A stretch of 48,317 bases of DNA from an uncultured Bacilli bacterium. GTDB lineage: Bacteria > Bacillota_I > Bacilli_A > RF39 > UBA660. The translations under genes were made by a program, and so were the position numbers. The DNA lies in the NCBI GenBank assembly GCA_947632545.1, contig CANRPP010000007.1:1-48317 (forward strand), read 5' to 3'. The notes under the pieces are model-generated. The model saw only the letters and a list, made by a program, of their open reading frames with translations. It had not been told where the DNA came from and searched no databases. Positions 1-7,297 of the stretch are shown here, one piece after another; within the stretch, counting starts at the first letter, position 1, and every line of letters starts with the position of its first letter.

Positions 1-1
1 G

Positions 2-733
2 AATACATTAGTAGTACAAATAAATATAAGTTATGGACTAAATTATGAAGAATTAATAAGGAAATATATGGTCCAAGATGAAGATAAAAATAGATATATA
101 AATAATTTAATAATATATGAAATAAATATGGAAAAATATATGGAAATTTGGTACAATAAAGATGAAAAAGAGATAGAAGAAAATAAATATATAATGATGT
201 TAAACTTACAACCAGAAGAGTTAAAGGATCTATCAAAAAAAGATAGGATGGTGTTAAAGTATATGAGTGAAATAGAAAGGGTAAATGAAGAAGAAGAGTT
301 TAGAGAATACATGAGTGCCGAAGAAGATAATAGAAAGATAGAAAATTCAATAAGAGATGAATATATAGGGAAAGGAATAGAAAAAGGACAAAAAATAGTA
401 GCCAAATCTCTACTAAAAAGAGGAATGGATAAAAAAATGATATCAGATATAACAAAGTTAGATAAAAAGAAAATAGAAGAAATAGCAAAAGATATAGAAC
501 CAGATGAGTATAGGGAATACATGAGTGCGGAAGAAGATAATAGAAAGATAGAGAATTCAATAAGAGATGAATATATAGGAAAAGGAATAGAAGAAGGACG
601 TAAGGAAGGATTAGAACAAGGTAAAAAAGAAAACTCTATATCTATAGCCAAAAAGATGAAAAAAGATAATATTGATATAGAAACAATATCAAAATATACA
701 GGTTTAACTAAAAATGAACTAGAAAACCTATAG
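2..733 (+). CDS. Rpn-family recombination-promoting nuclease / putative transposase, 3' part
   Basis: The frame is open from base 2 to the stop at 731-733, so the gene starts outside the window and only its C-terminal part (about 243 residues) is seen. The region with YEELIRKY, YINNLIIYEIN and LNLQPEEL followed by a charged helical tail with EGRKEGLEQGKKE resembles the Rpn (TIGR01784; PD-(D/E)XK nuclease) family, whose catalytic core would lie upstream. Known members promote recA-independent recombination or act in phage defence; here the role is inferred only. A segment of about 29 residues (REYMSAEEDNRKIENS... IGKGIE.G) occurs twice, 70 codons apart. The ATG at 68 is internal. The family call is fairly firm, the function is not. 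Confidence 0.75.
   Translation, partial: NTLVVQINISYGLNYEELIRKYMVQDEDKNRYINNLIIYEINMEKYMEIWYNKDEKEIEENKYIMMLNLQPEELKDLSKKDRMVLKYMSEIERVNEEEEFREYMSAEEDNRKIENSIRDEYIGKGIEKGQKIVAKSLLKRGMDKKMISDITKLDKKKIEEIAKDIEPDEYREYMSAEEDNRKIENSIRDEYIGKGIEEGRKEGLEQGKKENSISIAKKMKKDNIDIETISKYTGLTKNELENL
301..389 (+). repeat. In-frame direct repeat, copy 1
   Basis: About 89 bases nearly identical to 511-599, offset by exactly 210 bases (70 codons), so the reading frame is kept. The few differences are mostly silent or conservative. It duplicates part of the Rpn-like C-terminal region. Confidence 0.9.
511..599 (+). repeat. In-frame direct repeat, copy 2
   Basis: Second copy of the repeat at 301-389. The core AAGAAGATAATAGAAAGATA is identical in both copies. 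Confidence 0.9.
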
Positions 734-742
734 TATATATAA

Positions 743-771
743 TTGACAAAATAATAGTTATATAGTATTAT
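743..771 (+). promoter_or_regulatory. Vegetative promoter of the glyS leader
   Basis: TTGACA (743-748), a 17-base spacer and TATTAT (766-771) fit sigma-A. Transcription would start near 778, so the leader before glyS is only about 140 bases long. Confidence 0.8.
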
Positions 772-777
772 TTTAGT

Positions 778-904
778 AAGTTGCGATGACCGAGGTGGAA
801 TCTCGATAAGCAGTATATTTAAAGTGATTCTTCTAGAATAAATAAGGTGGAACCGCGGAGAAATTCGTCCTTATATTAGTCTAGGAGTTTTTTTATTAAG
901 AAAG
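778..904 (+). promoter_or_regulatory. T-box leader of glyS, unusually short
   Basis: The T-box antiterminator is clear: AAGGTGGAACCGCGG (844-858) with the partner ATTCGTCCTTA (863-873). The variable base after TGG is A, which pairs with discriminator U73 of tRNA-Gly and fits the downstream gene. Only about 65 bases separate the predicted start from the T-box, so a full Stem I is absent. A small hairpin CGAGGT-GGA-ATCTCG (791-805) sits there instead. CTTCTAG (830-836) can pair with CTAGGAG (881-887) just before seven T (888-894). This helix encloses the antiterminator rather than competing with it, so the switching mechanism is unclear. Confidence 0.85.
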
Positions 905-919
905 GTGAATAATATTAAT

Positions 920-2296
920 ATGGAAAAATTGACAATGGAAAAACTAGTAAATTATTGTAAGCAATATGGTTTTATATTTCAAGGTAGTGAAATATATGGA
1001 GGTTTATCTAATACTTGGGATTATGGCCCTCTAGGAAAAGAATTAAAAGAAAATGTAAAAAAAGCGTGGTGGAAAAAATTTATTCAAGAAGAAAAAAATA
1101 ACTATGGTTTAGATGCAGCTATCTTAATGAATAAGGAAACTTGGGTAGCATCAGGTCATGTTTCAAGTTTTGCAGATCCTTTAATAGATTGTAAAAGTTG
1201 TAAAACTAGACATCGTGCAGATAAATTAATAGAAGAATATACTAATGGAGAAGAAACAGGCGATGGTTGGAGTAATGAAAAACTAGAAGAATATATTAAA
1301 GAAAATAATATTGTATGTCCAAATTGTAAGAAAAATGACTTTACTCATATTAGACAATTTAACCTTCTTTTTGAAACACATATTGGAGTAGTTGAAGATT
1401 CTTCTAGTAAAGTATATTTAAGGGGTGAAACTGCTCAAGGTATATTTGTTAATTTCCCAAATGTGTATCGTTCTATGCGAGCTAAATTACCTTTTGGAAT
1501 AGGACAAATAGGTAAAGCCTTTAGAAATGAAATAACACCAGGTAATTTTATTTTTAGGACTCGTGAATTTGAACAAATGGAATTAGAATTTTTTTGTAAA
1601 CCAGGTGAAGATTTAGAGTGGTTTAATTATTGGAAAAATAATTGTATGGAATTTTTATATAGTCTCGGTTTATCTAAAGATAATTTAAGATATAGAGATC
1701 ATGAAAAAGATGAATTAGTATTTTATAGTAAAGCAACTACTGATATTGAGTATAATTATCCAATGGGTTGGGGAGAATTATGGGGAGTAGCAGATCGTAC
1801 AGACTATGATTTAGGAGTGCATGAAGCTCATTCGAAAAAAGATTTAAAATATCTAGATCCAGAGACCAATGAAAAATATTTACCATATGTAATAGAACCA
1901 TCAGTTGGAGTTGATAGATTAATACTTGCAATACTATGTGATGCCTATAGGGAAGAACAGTTAGAAAATGATACTAGAGAAGTATTAAAAATAAACCCCG
2001 CTTTAGCGCCATACAAAGCAGCTGTATTACCACTTGTAAAAAAATATCATTCAGAAAAAGCAGATGAAATATATAAAATGTTATCAAAAAAATTTATGGT
2101 AAGTTATGATGAGGCTGGTTCTATTGGTAAAAGATATAGAAGATGTGATGCTATTGGAACACCTTTATGTATAACTATAGATGATGATACACTAAATAAT
2201 AATACTGTAACTATAAGAGATAGAGATACTATGGAACAGATAACATTAAATATTGATGAAGTAGAAAACTATATAAATGAAAAAATAAATTTTTAA
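920..2296 (+). CDS. glyS: Glycine--tRNA ligase, dimeric (alpha2) type
   Basis: GlyRS charges tRNA-Gly with glycine in the cytoplasm. The 458-residue protein is the single-chain type, not the alpha2beta2 GlyQS type. Seen: [20 protein letters not shown] (31-50), a zinc-ribbon-like CxxC pair (C91/C94 and C133/C136), the class II motif 2 region [40 protein letters not shown], and motif 3 [14 protein letters not shown]; the C-terminal anticodon-binding domain starts near [11 protein letters not shown]. An upstream in-frame GTG at 905 overlaps the ribosome-binding site AAAGGTG (901-907), so ATG 920 is preferred. The T-box leader implies control by uncharged tRNA-Gly. Confidence 0.95.
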   Translation: MEKLTMEKLVNYCKQYGFIFQGSEIYGGLSNTWDYGPLGKELKENVKKAWWKKFIQEEKNNYGLDAAILMNKETWVASGHVSSFADPLIDCKSCKTRHRADKLIEEYTNGEETGDGWSNEKLEEYIKENNIVCPNCKKNDFTHIRQFNLLFETHIGVVEDSSSKVYLRGETAQGIFVNFPNVYRSMRAKLPFGIGQIGKAFRNEITPGNFIFRTREFEQMELEFFCKPGEDLEWFNYWKNNCMEFLYSLGLSKDNLRYRDHEKDELVFYSKATTDIEYNYPMGWGELWGVADRTDYDLGVHEAHSKKDLKYLDPETNEKYLPYVIEPSVGVDRLILAILCDAYREEQLENDTREVLKINPALAPYKAAVLPLVKKYHSEKADEIYKMLSKKFMVSYDEAGSIGKRYRRCDAIGTPLCITIDDDTLNNNTVTIRDRDTMEQITLNIDEVENYINEKINF

Positions 2297-2305
2297 GGAG
2301 AAATT

Positions 2306-3013
2306 ATGAGACCAGTAATAGGAGTACCATTAAGATATGAACATTCAATAGAAGGTAAACCAATTATTTATATAAATGAATATGTTAGAAGAACATTTCA
2401 AAAAGCAGGAGCGATAGTATATCCTATACCACCTGTACAAGATGTAGACTATATTGAAACTAAAGGTAATTCATTTAAACCTTTAACAGAGGAAGAAAAA
2501 GAAATAATAGAAATGAGTCTAGATAAAATAGATGGTATATTTTTTCAAGGAGGATATAAATTTGTTCCCTATGATAGATATCTTTTAGAAAGAGCAATAG
2601 AAAAAAATATTCCCATATTAGGTGTATGTCTAGGTATGCAAATGATGAGTTGTTATAAAGAAGATATTGTTATAGAATTAAATGAAGAATATAAAAATCA
2701 TAAACAAGATGATGAAAATATACTAAGTCATAAAGTAAAGATAGATAAAAATAGTAAATTATATAAAATTATAGGTAAAGAAGAATTTATGGTTAATAGT
2801 TTTCATAAACGTCATGCAACTAAAAATCATATATATAAAACAGTAGGTTATAGTGAAGACGGTCTAATAGAAGCAATAGAGTATCCTTCTGATACATTTA
2901 ATATAGGAGTTCAATGGCATCCTGAAATAAGTTATAATTTTGATGAAAATTCTAAAAAACTAATAGATTATTTTGTAAATTGTGCTAAAAAATATAAAAA
3001 TACAGGTAAATAA
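2306..3013 (+). CDS. Class I glutamine amidotransferase-like / gamma-Glu-GABA hydrolase family (peptidase C26)
   Basis: The protein has 235 residues. The nucleophile elbow GVCLGMQMM places the catalytic Cys at 108, and WHPE (204-207) supplies the catalytic His and Glu. The N-terminal RPVIGVPLRYEHSI and the FFQGGYKF loop match the PuuD-like peptidase C26 family, which hydrolyses gamma-glutamyl amides. The true substrate cannot be read from the sequence. The start has AAGGAG just upstream, nine bases after the glyS stop, so it is probably co-transcribed with glyS. A terminator follows. Confidence 0.85.
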   Translation: MRPVIGVPLRYEHSIEGKPIIYINEYVRRTFQKAGAIVYPIPPVQDVDYIETKGNSFKPLTEEEKEIIEMSLDKIDGIFFQGGYKFVPYDRYLLERAIEKNIPILGVCLGMQMMSCYKEDIVIELNEEYKNHKQDDENILSHKVKIDKNSKLYKIIGKEEFMVNSFHKRHATKNHIYKTVGYSEDGLIEAIEYPSDTFNIGVQWHPEISYNFDENSKKLIDYFVNCAKKYKNTGK

Positions 3014-3027
3014 ATACTTGTATTTTT
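2998..3027 (+). terminator. Rho-independent terminator after the amidotransferase gene
   Basis: AAATACAGGTA (2998-3008) pairs with TACTTGTATTT (3015-3025), 11 pairs including one G-U, followed by T (3023-3027). The stop codon lies in the loop. Confidence 0.75.
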
Positions 3028-3029
3028 AA

Positions 3030-3059
3030 TTGACATAATAATCATATATACTATATAAT
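3030..3059 (+). promoter_or_regulatory. Vegetative promoter
   Basis: TTGACA (3030-3035), an 18-base spacer and TATAAT (3054-3059) lie directly after the preceding terminator and before the gene at 3102. Confidence 0.8.
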
Positions 3060-3101
3060 ATATGACTACCAGAAAAATATATAAATAAAGGTGATATAGG
3101 T

Positions 3102-4586
3102 ATGAATTATATATCAATATTTATGCTGAAAGATAAAGAATACTATTATGATTGTAAATATTCATTTAAAGAAATAGGTAAAGGTAATTTTAATCTTACT
3201 ATATTAGCATATAAAGACTCTGACTATAAATCGTTAATATCTAATTATAAAGAAATACGAAGAGAAATAAAAAACTATTATGAATCATTATTTGACTGTA
3301 ATAATGAAGATAATAATCATTATAAAAAATATAGTAACTTAACGGACAATGAGTATAAAGATTTATTAGATAATGTAGATGATATTATTTTATCTGGAGA
3401 ATCTTTATTAATAAGAAATTTTATAGACAATAATAAAGAATTATTAAATAAAAGAATAATTATTGATAATAGATTTGATTATGATGAAAATGAATATAAT
3501 AATATAATGACTAATTTTGGTGATATTAAAAAATTATCTTTAATATCAGAAGGTAATATAGAACCTATATCTATTACTGAATATAAACAAACTATTGACA
3601 TAATAAATCAAATTGTAAATAAAGTAAATCAATATAATTTTAGTCCATTAGAAAAACTAATATATGTATATGATATTGTTAGAGATAAAATATATAAGAA
3701 AGAATCTAGTTTTGAAAGTGCCAGATCATCTAGAGATATAACCAAGTCTTTATTAGGTGAAAATATAGTTTGTGAAGGTTTTTCAAGAATATTTAATGAA
3801 ATAGTAACTAAACTAGATATTAGTTCTAACATAATAATTATTGGTGATGAAAAAAGAAAATCCTATCATGCCAGAAATAAAGTTTATATTAACGATCCAA
3901 AATATAAAGTAGAAGGAATATATTATTTTGATACTACATGGGATAGTAAAAAAAGAAAAGATAATATAAAATATATTAATAGTTATAAGTATTGTGCTAA
4001 AACTCTTAAAGATATGGAAAAATACAATAAAGAACATAATAGAGATTATAGTGAAAGTACTTTATTGAATAAGGAGTTTATAGATTACATAAATAGCATT
4101 GATATTAGTAATCGATACAATTTATGTTTAAATTTAGAACTTGAATATATTAAAATAATAAATCATCATTCCATGTTAGTAGATAAAAAAATAATTATTG
4201 ATAATTTAAAAATAACTGAACCTAGCAATATGATAATTAGTGATTTAAATAGATATTTGGATTTATATGATAAACCAATACCTGCAGAAACATTTTTAAA
4301 TGCATTTTACACAGTTAGAAAACAGGAGTATTATGAAAATCCCGACAAGTTTTTATTTAATAGAAATATATTTGAACAAGTGCTTATTTTATCTGATTTT
4401 TTAGGTGATATTTCATATAGTGAATATGTTCTTAAGAGAATCTTTAATGAGCCGTTGGCTGTAGAAAATAAAATGAATGAATTATTAAATAACTTATATG
4501 ATTCTAATAATGCAGAAGTTGATATTCAAAGAACAAAATTAACTAAAATTTTAAGTAAAATACGTGATAATAAAAAAAATAGTTGA
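3102..4586 (+). CDS. Transglutaminase-like (papain-fold) domain protein, function unknown
   Basis: The protein has 494 residues without a signal peptide or membrane segment. The central part has the transglutaminase-like triad arrangement: Cys224 in NIVCEGFSRIF, His256 in SYHARNKVYI and Asp277 in YYFDTTWD, preceded by a helix (LEKLIYVYDIVRDKIY) typical of such domains. Family members include peptidases, cross-linking enzymes and amidases, so the reaction cannot be named. The first 160 and last 200 residues match nothing I recognise. The gene has its own promoter and ribosome-binding site (AAGGTGAT). Its stop codon overlaps the -35 box of the infC promoter. Confidence 0.7.
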   Translation: MNYISIFMLKDKEYYYDCKYSFKEIGKGNFNLTILAYKDSDYKSLISNYKEIRREIKNYYESLFDCNNEDNNHYKKYSNLTDNEYKDLLDNVDDIILSGESLLIRNFIDNNKELLNKRIIIDNRFDYDENEYNNIMTNFGDIKKLSLISEGNIEPISITEYKQTIDIINQIVNKVNQYNFSPLEKLIYVYDIVRDKIYKKESSFESARSSRDITKSLLGENIVCEGFSRIFNEIVTKLDISSNIIIIGDEKRKSYHARNKVYINDPKYKVEGIYYFDTTWDSKKRKDNIKYINSYKYCAKTLKDMEKYNKEHNRDYSESTLLNKEFIDYINSIDISNRYNLCLNLELEYIKIINHHSMLVDKKIIIDNLKITEPSNMIISDLNRYLDLYDKPIPAETFLNAFYTVRKQEYYENPDKFLFNRNIFEQVLILSDFLGDISYSEYVLKRIFNEPLAVENKMNELLNNLYDSNNAEVDIQRTKLTKILSKIRDNKKNS

Positions 4587-4611
4587 CTTTTTAAAAGTTT
4601 TATCATATAAT
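4583..4611 (+). promoter_or_regulatory. Vegetative promoter of infC-rpmI-rplT
   Basis: TTGACT (4583-4588), a 17-base spacer and TATAAT (4606-4611). The -35 box overlaps the stop codon (4584-4586) of the gene upstream. Start is expected near 4618. Confidence 0.85.
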
Positions 4612-4617
4612 TCTAGT

Positions 4618-4765
4618 AGTCAAGAAAAGGAAAGCGATTTGATATCCACCTGATTAGCAAGTAGCAATAGGTAAAAGGCCGAAAATAAAATATATATAAT
4701 TATTTATTATAATTATTTATGGTTTTTTAGTGGATATCTTATGGTATCCACTTTTCTTAATTTAT
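4618..4765 (+). promoter_or_regulatory. L20-type autoregulatory leader of infC-rpmI-rplT
   Basis: The leader ends in a terminator hairpin. GATATCCAC (4641-4649) is a perfect complement of GTGGATATC (4730-4738), the left arm of that hairpin, so the two structures exclude each other. In Firmicutes this operon is attenuated by L20 binding to such a leader (Rfam L20 leader). Mechanism assignment is by position and structure. Confidence 0.75.
4729..4755 (+). terminator. Attenuator hairpin in the infC leader
   Basis: AGTGGATA (4729-4736) pairs with TATCCACT (4745-4752), 8 base pairs, followed by a short T-rich stretch. Its left arm is shared with the long-range pairing described for the leader. 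Confidence 0.75.
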
Positions 4766-4778
4766 GGAGGTGTTAGTT

Positions 4779-5309
4779 ATCGCAAAAAATAATGATAACT
4801 TGATGATTAATGAACAAATTAAAGCACGTGAAGTTTTAGTTATTGGTCCTAATGGAGAACAAGTAGGAATAAAACCAATAGAAGATGCAAGAACTTTAGC
4901 AACTTATGCATCACTTGATTTGGTACTTATTAGTCCAAATGCAAATCCACCGGTTTGTAAAGTAATGGATTATAACAAGTATCGTTATGAAAAACAAAAA
5001 AAAGCTAAAGAAGCTCAAAAGAAACAAAGAGCAAATATGTCTGAATTAAAAGAATTTAGATTATCACCCGTAATAGATGTAGGAGACTTCGAAACTAAAC
5101 TTAGAAATGCTACAAAATATTTACAAAAAGGTGATCGTGTTAAATTAACAATTAGGTTTAAAGGTCGTCAAATGGCTCATACAGAATTAGGAAAAGAGGT
5201 ACTAATGCGTTTTGCTTCACGAGTTAGTGAATATGCAGAAGTTAAAGATCAACCAAAACTTGATGGTAGAGTAATGACTATGATGTTAGACCCAAAAAAA
5301 GATAAATAA
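4779..5309 (+). CDS. infC: Translation initiation factor IF-3
   Basis: IF-3 binds the 30S subunit and proofreads start-codon selection. The 176-residue product has the N-domain signature NEQIKAREVLVIGPNGEQVG, the linker Lys-rich helix YEKQKKAKEAQKKQ and the C-domain with IDVGDFETKLRNATKYLQKG and RFKGRQMAHTELG. The start is judged to be ATC at 4779: the ATG at 4764 overlaps the ribosome-binding site GGAGGTG (4766-4772), which is well spaced only for 4779, and the sequence then begins as IF-3 normally does. Non-AUG starts (AUU, AUC) are usual in infC and allow IF-3 to repress itself. First gene of infC-rpmI-rplT. Confidence 0.95.
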   Translation: MAKNNDNLMINEQIKAREVLVIGPNGEQVGIKPIEDARTLATYASLDLVLISPNANPPVCKVMDYNKYRYEKQKKAKEAQKKQRANMSELKEFRLSPVIDVGDFETKLRNATKYLQKGDRVKLTIRFKGRQMAHTELGKEVLMRFASRVSEYAEVKDQPKLDGRVMTMMLDPKKDK

Positions 5310-5323
5310 TAGGAGGAATTGAT

Positions 5324-5512
5324 ATGCCAAAAATAAAATCACATAAAGGAACACAAAAAGTATTTAGAACTAATAAAAATAAAGTTACAAAGATTGGTAA
5401 ACCAAGTAGTAGACATAATACTGGAAAAAAATCTACTAAATTCAATAGAAGTTGTAGAAAAGGTTCAACATTATCAAAAGCAGATTACAACAGATTAAAA
5501 AATATTATTTAA
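5324..5512 (+). CDS. rpmI: Ribosomal protein bL35
   Basis: A 62-residue basic protein of the large ribosomal subunit. The start PKIKSHKGTQKVFR and the tail LSKADYNRLKNII are typical of L35, and the length is normal. It lies 14 bases after infC with AGGAGG upstream and 23 bases before rplT, the conserved infC-rpmI-rplT order. Expression should be controlled by the L20-type leader. Confidence 0.97.
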   Translation: MPKIKSHKGTQKVFRTNKNKVTKIGKPSSRHNTGKKSTKFNRSCRKGSTLSKADYNRLKNII

Positions 5513-5535
5513 TAAAAAATTAAGGAGGAAATAAA

Positions 5536-6153
5536 ATGGCAAGAGTAAAAAATGGAGCAGTAACAAAAGCTCGTCACAAAAAAGTATTGAAACAAGCTAA
5601 AGGTTACTTTGGTAGTAAACATAGATTATATAAAACTGCTAAAGAACAATTAATGCATTCAGGTCAATATGCGTATAGAGATAGAAAACAAAAGAAAAGA
5701 GAATTTAGAAAATTATGGATAACTAGAATAAATGCAGCTTGTAGACAAAATGGAATAAGTTATTCAAGATTTATAGAAGGATTAACTAAAGCAGGTGTTG
5801 AAGTAAATCGTAAAATGCTATCTGAAATTGCAATTAATGATGAAAAAGCATTTAAAGAATTAGTTAAAGTAGCTTTAGATGGTAAAGCAGGAAAAATTAC
5901 TAAAAATGAAAAAGTAGTAGAAAATGAAGTAACTATTAAAGGTAGTGGAAAGAAAACTACAGTTAAAAAGACTGATCCAAAAAAAGTAGAAAAGAAAGAA
6001 ACTACTAAAACAGTAAAAAAAGAAACTAAAGCCGAAGTAAAAGAAGATTTATCTAAATTATCATTAGCTGACTTAAAAGCTAAAGCAAAAGAAAAAGGAA
6101 TAAAGGGATATTCTACAATGAAAAAAGCAGATTTAATTGATGCTTTAAAATAA
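5536..6153 (+). CDS. rplT: Ribosomal protein bL20 with C-terminal Rho_N/SAP-like extension
   Basis: Residues 1 to about 115 are a normal L20: [20 protein letters not shown], then [47 protein letters not shown] and the end near KALKELV-type sequence. L20 nucleates 50S assembly and represses its own operon. Unusually, about 90 residues follow: a Lys/Thr/Glu-rich linker (120-170) and a 35-residue module (171-205) with [20 protein letters not shown], which looks like the Rho N-terminal/SAP-like helix-extended-loop-helix fold. The same module ends S2 at 6240-7238. The role of the tail is unknown; nucleic-acid binding is an inference. Confidence 0.96.
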   Translation: MARVKNGAVTKARHKKVLKQAKGYFGSKHRLYKTAKEQLMHSGQYAYRDRKQKKREFRKLWITRINAACRQNGISYSRFIEGLTKAGVEVNRKMLSEIAINDEKAFKELVKVALDGKAGKITKNEKVVENEVTIKGSGKKTTVKKTDPKKVEKKETTKTVKKETKAEVKEDLSKLSLADLKAKAKEKGIKGYSTMKKADLIDALK

Positions 6154-6169
6154 ACATATTAGTGAATTT

Positions 6170-6197
6170 ATTTATCTAGTGCCGATAGGTGATAAAT
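6170..6197 (+). other. Hairpin between rplT and rpsB
   Basis: ATTTATC (6170-6176) pairs with GATAAAT (6191-6197). The enclosed segment CTAGTGCCGATAGG is GC-rich for this sequence and can pair further (CTA/TAG). No T-run follows and no clear promoter is seen between rplT and rpsB, so it could be a leader element or a processing site. Function not assigned. Confidence 0.4.
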
Positions 6198-6239
6198 ATT
6201 AGAAACTAATAGAAGAAAAAACGAAAAGGAGAAAATAAA

Positions 6240-7238
6240 ATGACAGTAATATCAATGAGTTATTTATTAGAAGCAGGTGTACATTTTGGACACCAAAAAA
6301 GAAGATGGAATCCAAAAATGAAGGAATACATCTATACAACAAGAGATGACATTTATATAATCGATTTAGCAAAAACAGTAAAAAAATTAGAAGAAGCATA
6401 TCAAGCTTTAAAATCTATTGCAGAAGCTGGTGGAAAAGTTATATTTGTAGGAACTAAGAAACAAGCTCAAGAAGCAGTAGAAGAAAATGCTACAAGAACT
6501 AACATGTACTTTATGAATGAAAGATGGTTAGGTGGAACATTAACAAACTTCAAAACTATTAGAGGAAGAATTAGAAGATTAGAAGAAATCGAAAAGATGG
6601 AAAAAGACGGAACTTTTGATTTATTACCTAAAAAAGAAGTAGTTAAAATAAAAAAAGAATATGATAAATTAAATAGAAACTTAAGAGGAATTCGTGAGAT
6701 GAAAAAAGCTCCACAAGCTATGATAATAGTTGATCCTCGTAAAGAAGAAATAGCAATTAAAGAAGCACATATTTTAGGTATACCTGTATTTGGTATAGTT
6801 GATACTAACTGTGATCCAGATGTTGTTGATTATGTAATACCTGGAAATGATGATGCAGTTCGTGCTGTTAAATTATTAATTGGTGCCTTAACTAATGCTA
6901 TAGCAGAAGTTAATGGTAATGAAGTTATAGATTACGTAAATGAAGAAGATAAAAATAAAACTAAAAAAGAAAAAACAAAAGTAATTGAAAAAGAAAAAGA
7001 ATCTAAAAAAGAAGATAAAAAAGATGTAGTGGAAAAACCTAAAAAAGAAGAAAAAGTTGAAGAACCTAAAAAAGAAACAAAAAAAGAAGTAGCAGAAAAA
7101 CCTAAAAAGGAAAAAGAAGTAAAAGAAGATTTATCAAGTCTAACTTTAGCTGATTTAAAATCAAAAGCAAAAGAATCTGGATTAAAAGGTTATTCAACAA
7201 TGAAAAAAGCTGAATTAGTAGAAGCTTTAAGTAAGTAA
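6240..7238 (+). CDS. rpsB: Ribosomal protein uS2 with C-terminal Rho_N/SAP-like extension
   Basis: Residues 1 to about 230 are S2 of the small subunit: [74 protein letters not shown] and [20 protein letters not shown] Lys/Glu-rich linker of about 65 residues follows, with repeated KPKKE units, and then a terminal module (297-332) with [20 protein letters not shown], about three quarters identical to the L20 tail. Normal S2 lacks this. The gene heads rpsB-tsf and has AAGGAGA before the ATG. A hairpin after the stop may reduce read-through into tsf. Confidence 0.96.
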   Translation: MTVISMSYLLEAGVHFGHQKRRWNPKMKEYIYTTRDDIYIIDLAKTVKKLEEAYQALKSIAEAGGKVIFVGTKKQAQEAVEENATRTNMYFMNERWLGGTLTNFKTIRGRIRRLEEIEKMEKDGTFDLLPKKEVVKIKKEYDKLNRNLRGIREMKKAPQAMIIVDPRKEEIAIKEAHILGIPVFGIVDTNCDPDVVDYVIPGNDDAVRAVKLLIGALTNAIAEVNGNEVIDYVNEEDKNKTKKEKTKVIEKEKESKKEDKKDVVEKPKKEEKVEEPKKETKKEVAEKPKKEKEVKEDLSSLTLADLKSKAKESGLKGYSTMKKAELVEALSK

Positions 7239-7240
7239 TT

Positions 7241-7270
7241 AAAGAGGGTTTATAAATTTGCCCTCTTTTA
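7241..7270 (+). terminator. Hairpin between rpsB and tsf
   Basis: AAAGAGGG (7241-7248) pairs with CCCTCTTT (7261-7268), an 8-base-pair stem with a short T end. It could be a partial terminator that lowers tsf relative to rpsB. No promoter is evident after it. Confidence 0.6.
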
Positions 7271-7297
7271 TAAAATAAAGGATAGGAGGATATAAAT

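Noticed and set aside
43-651. Long minus-strand frame opposite the Rpn-like gene
   Set aside because: It is a hydrophobic, Ser/Phe/Ile-rich shadow of an AT-rich Lys/Glu/Ile coding strand, without a ribosome-binding site.
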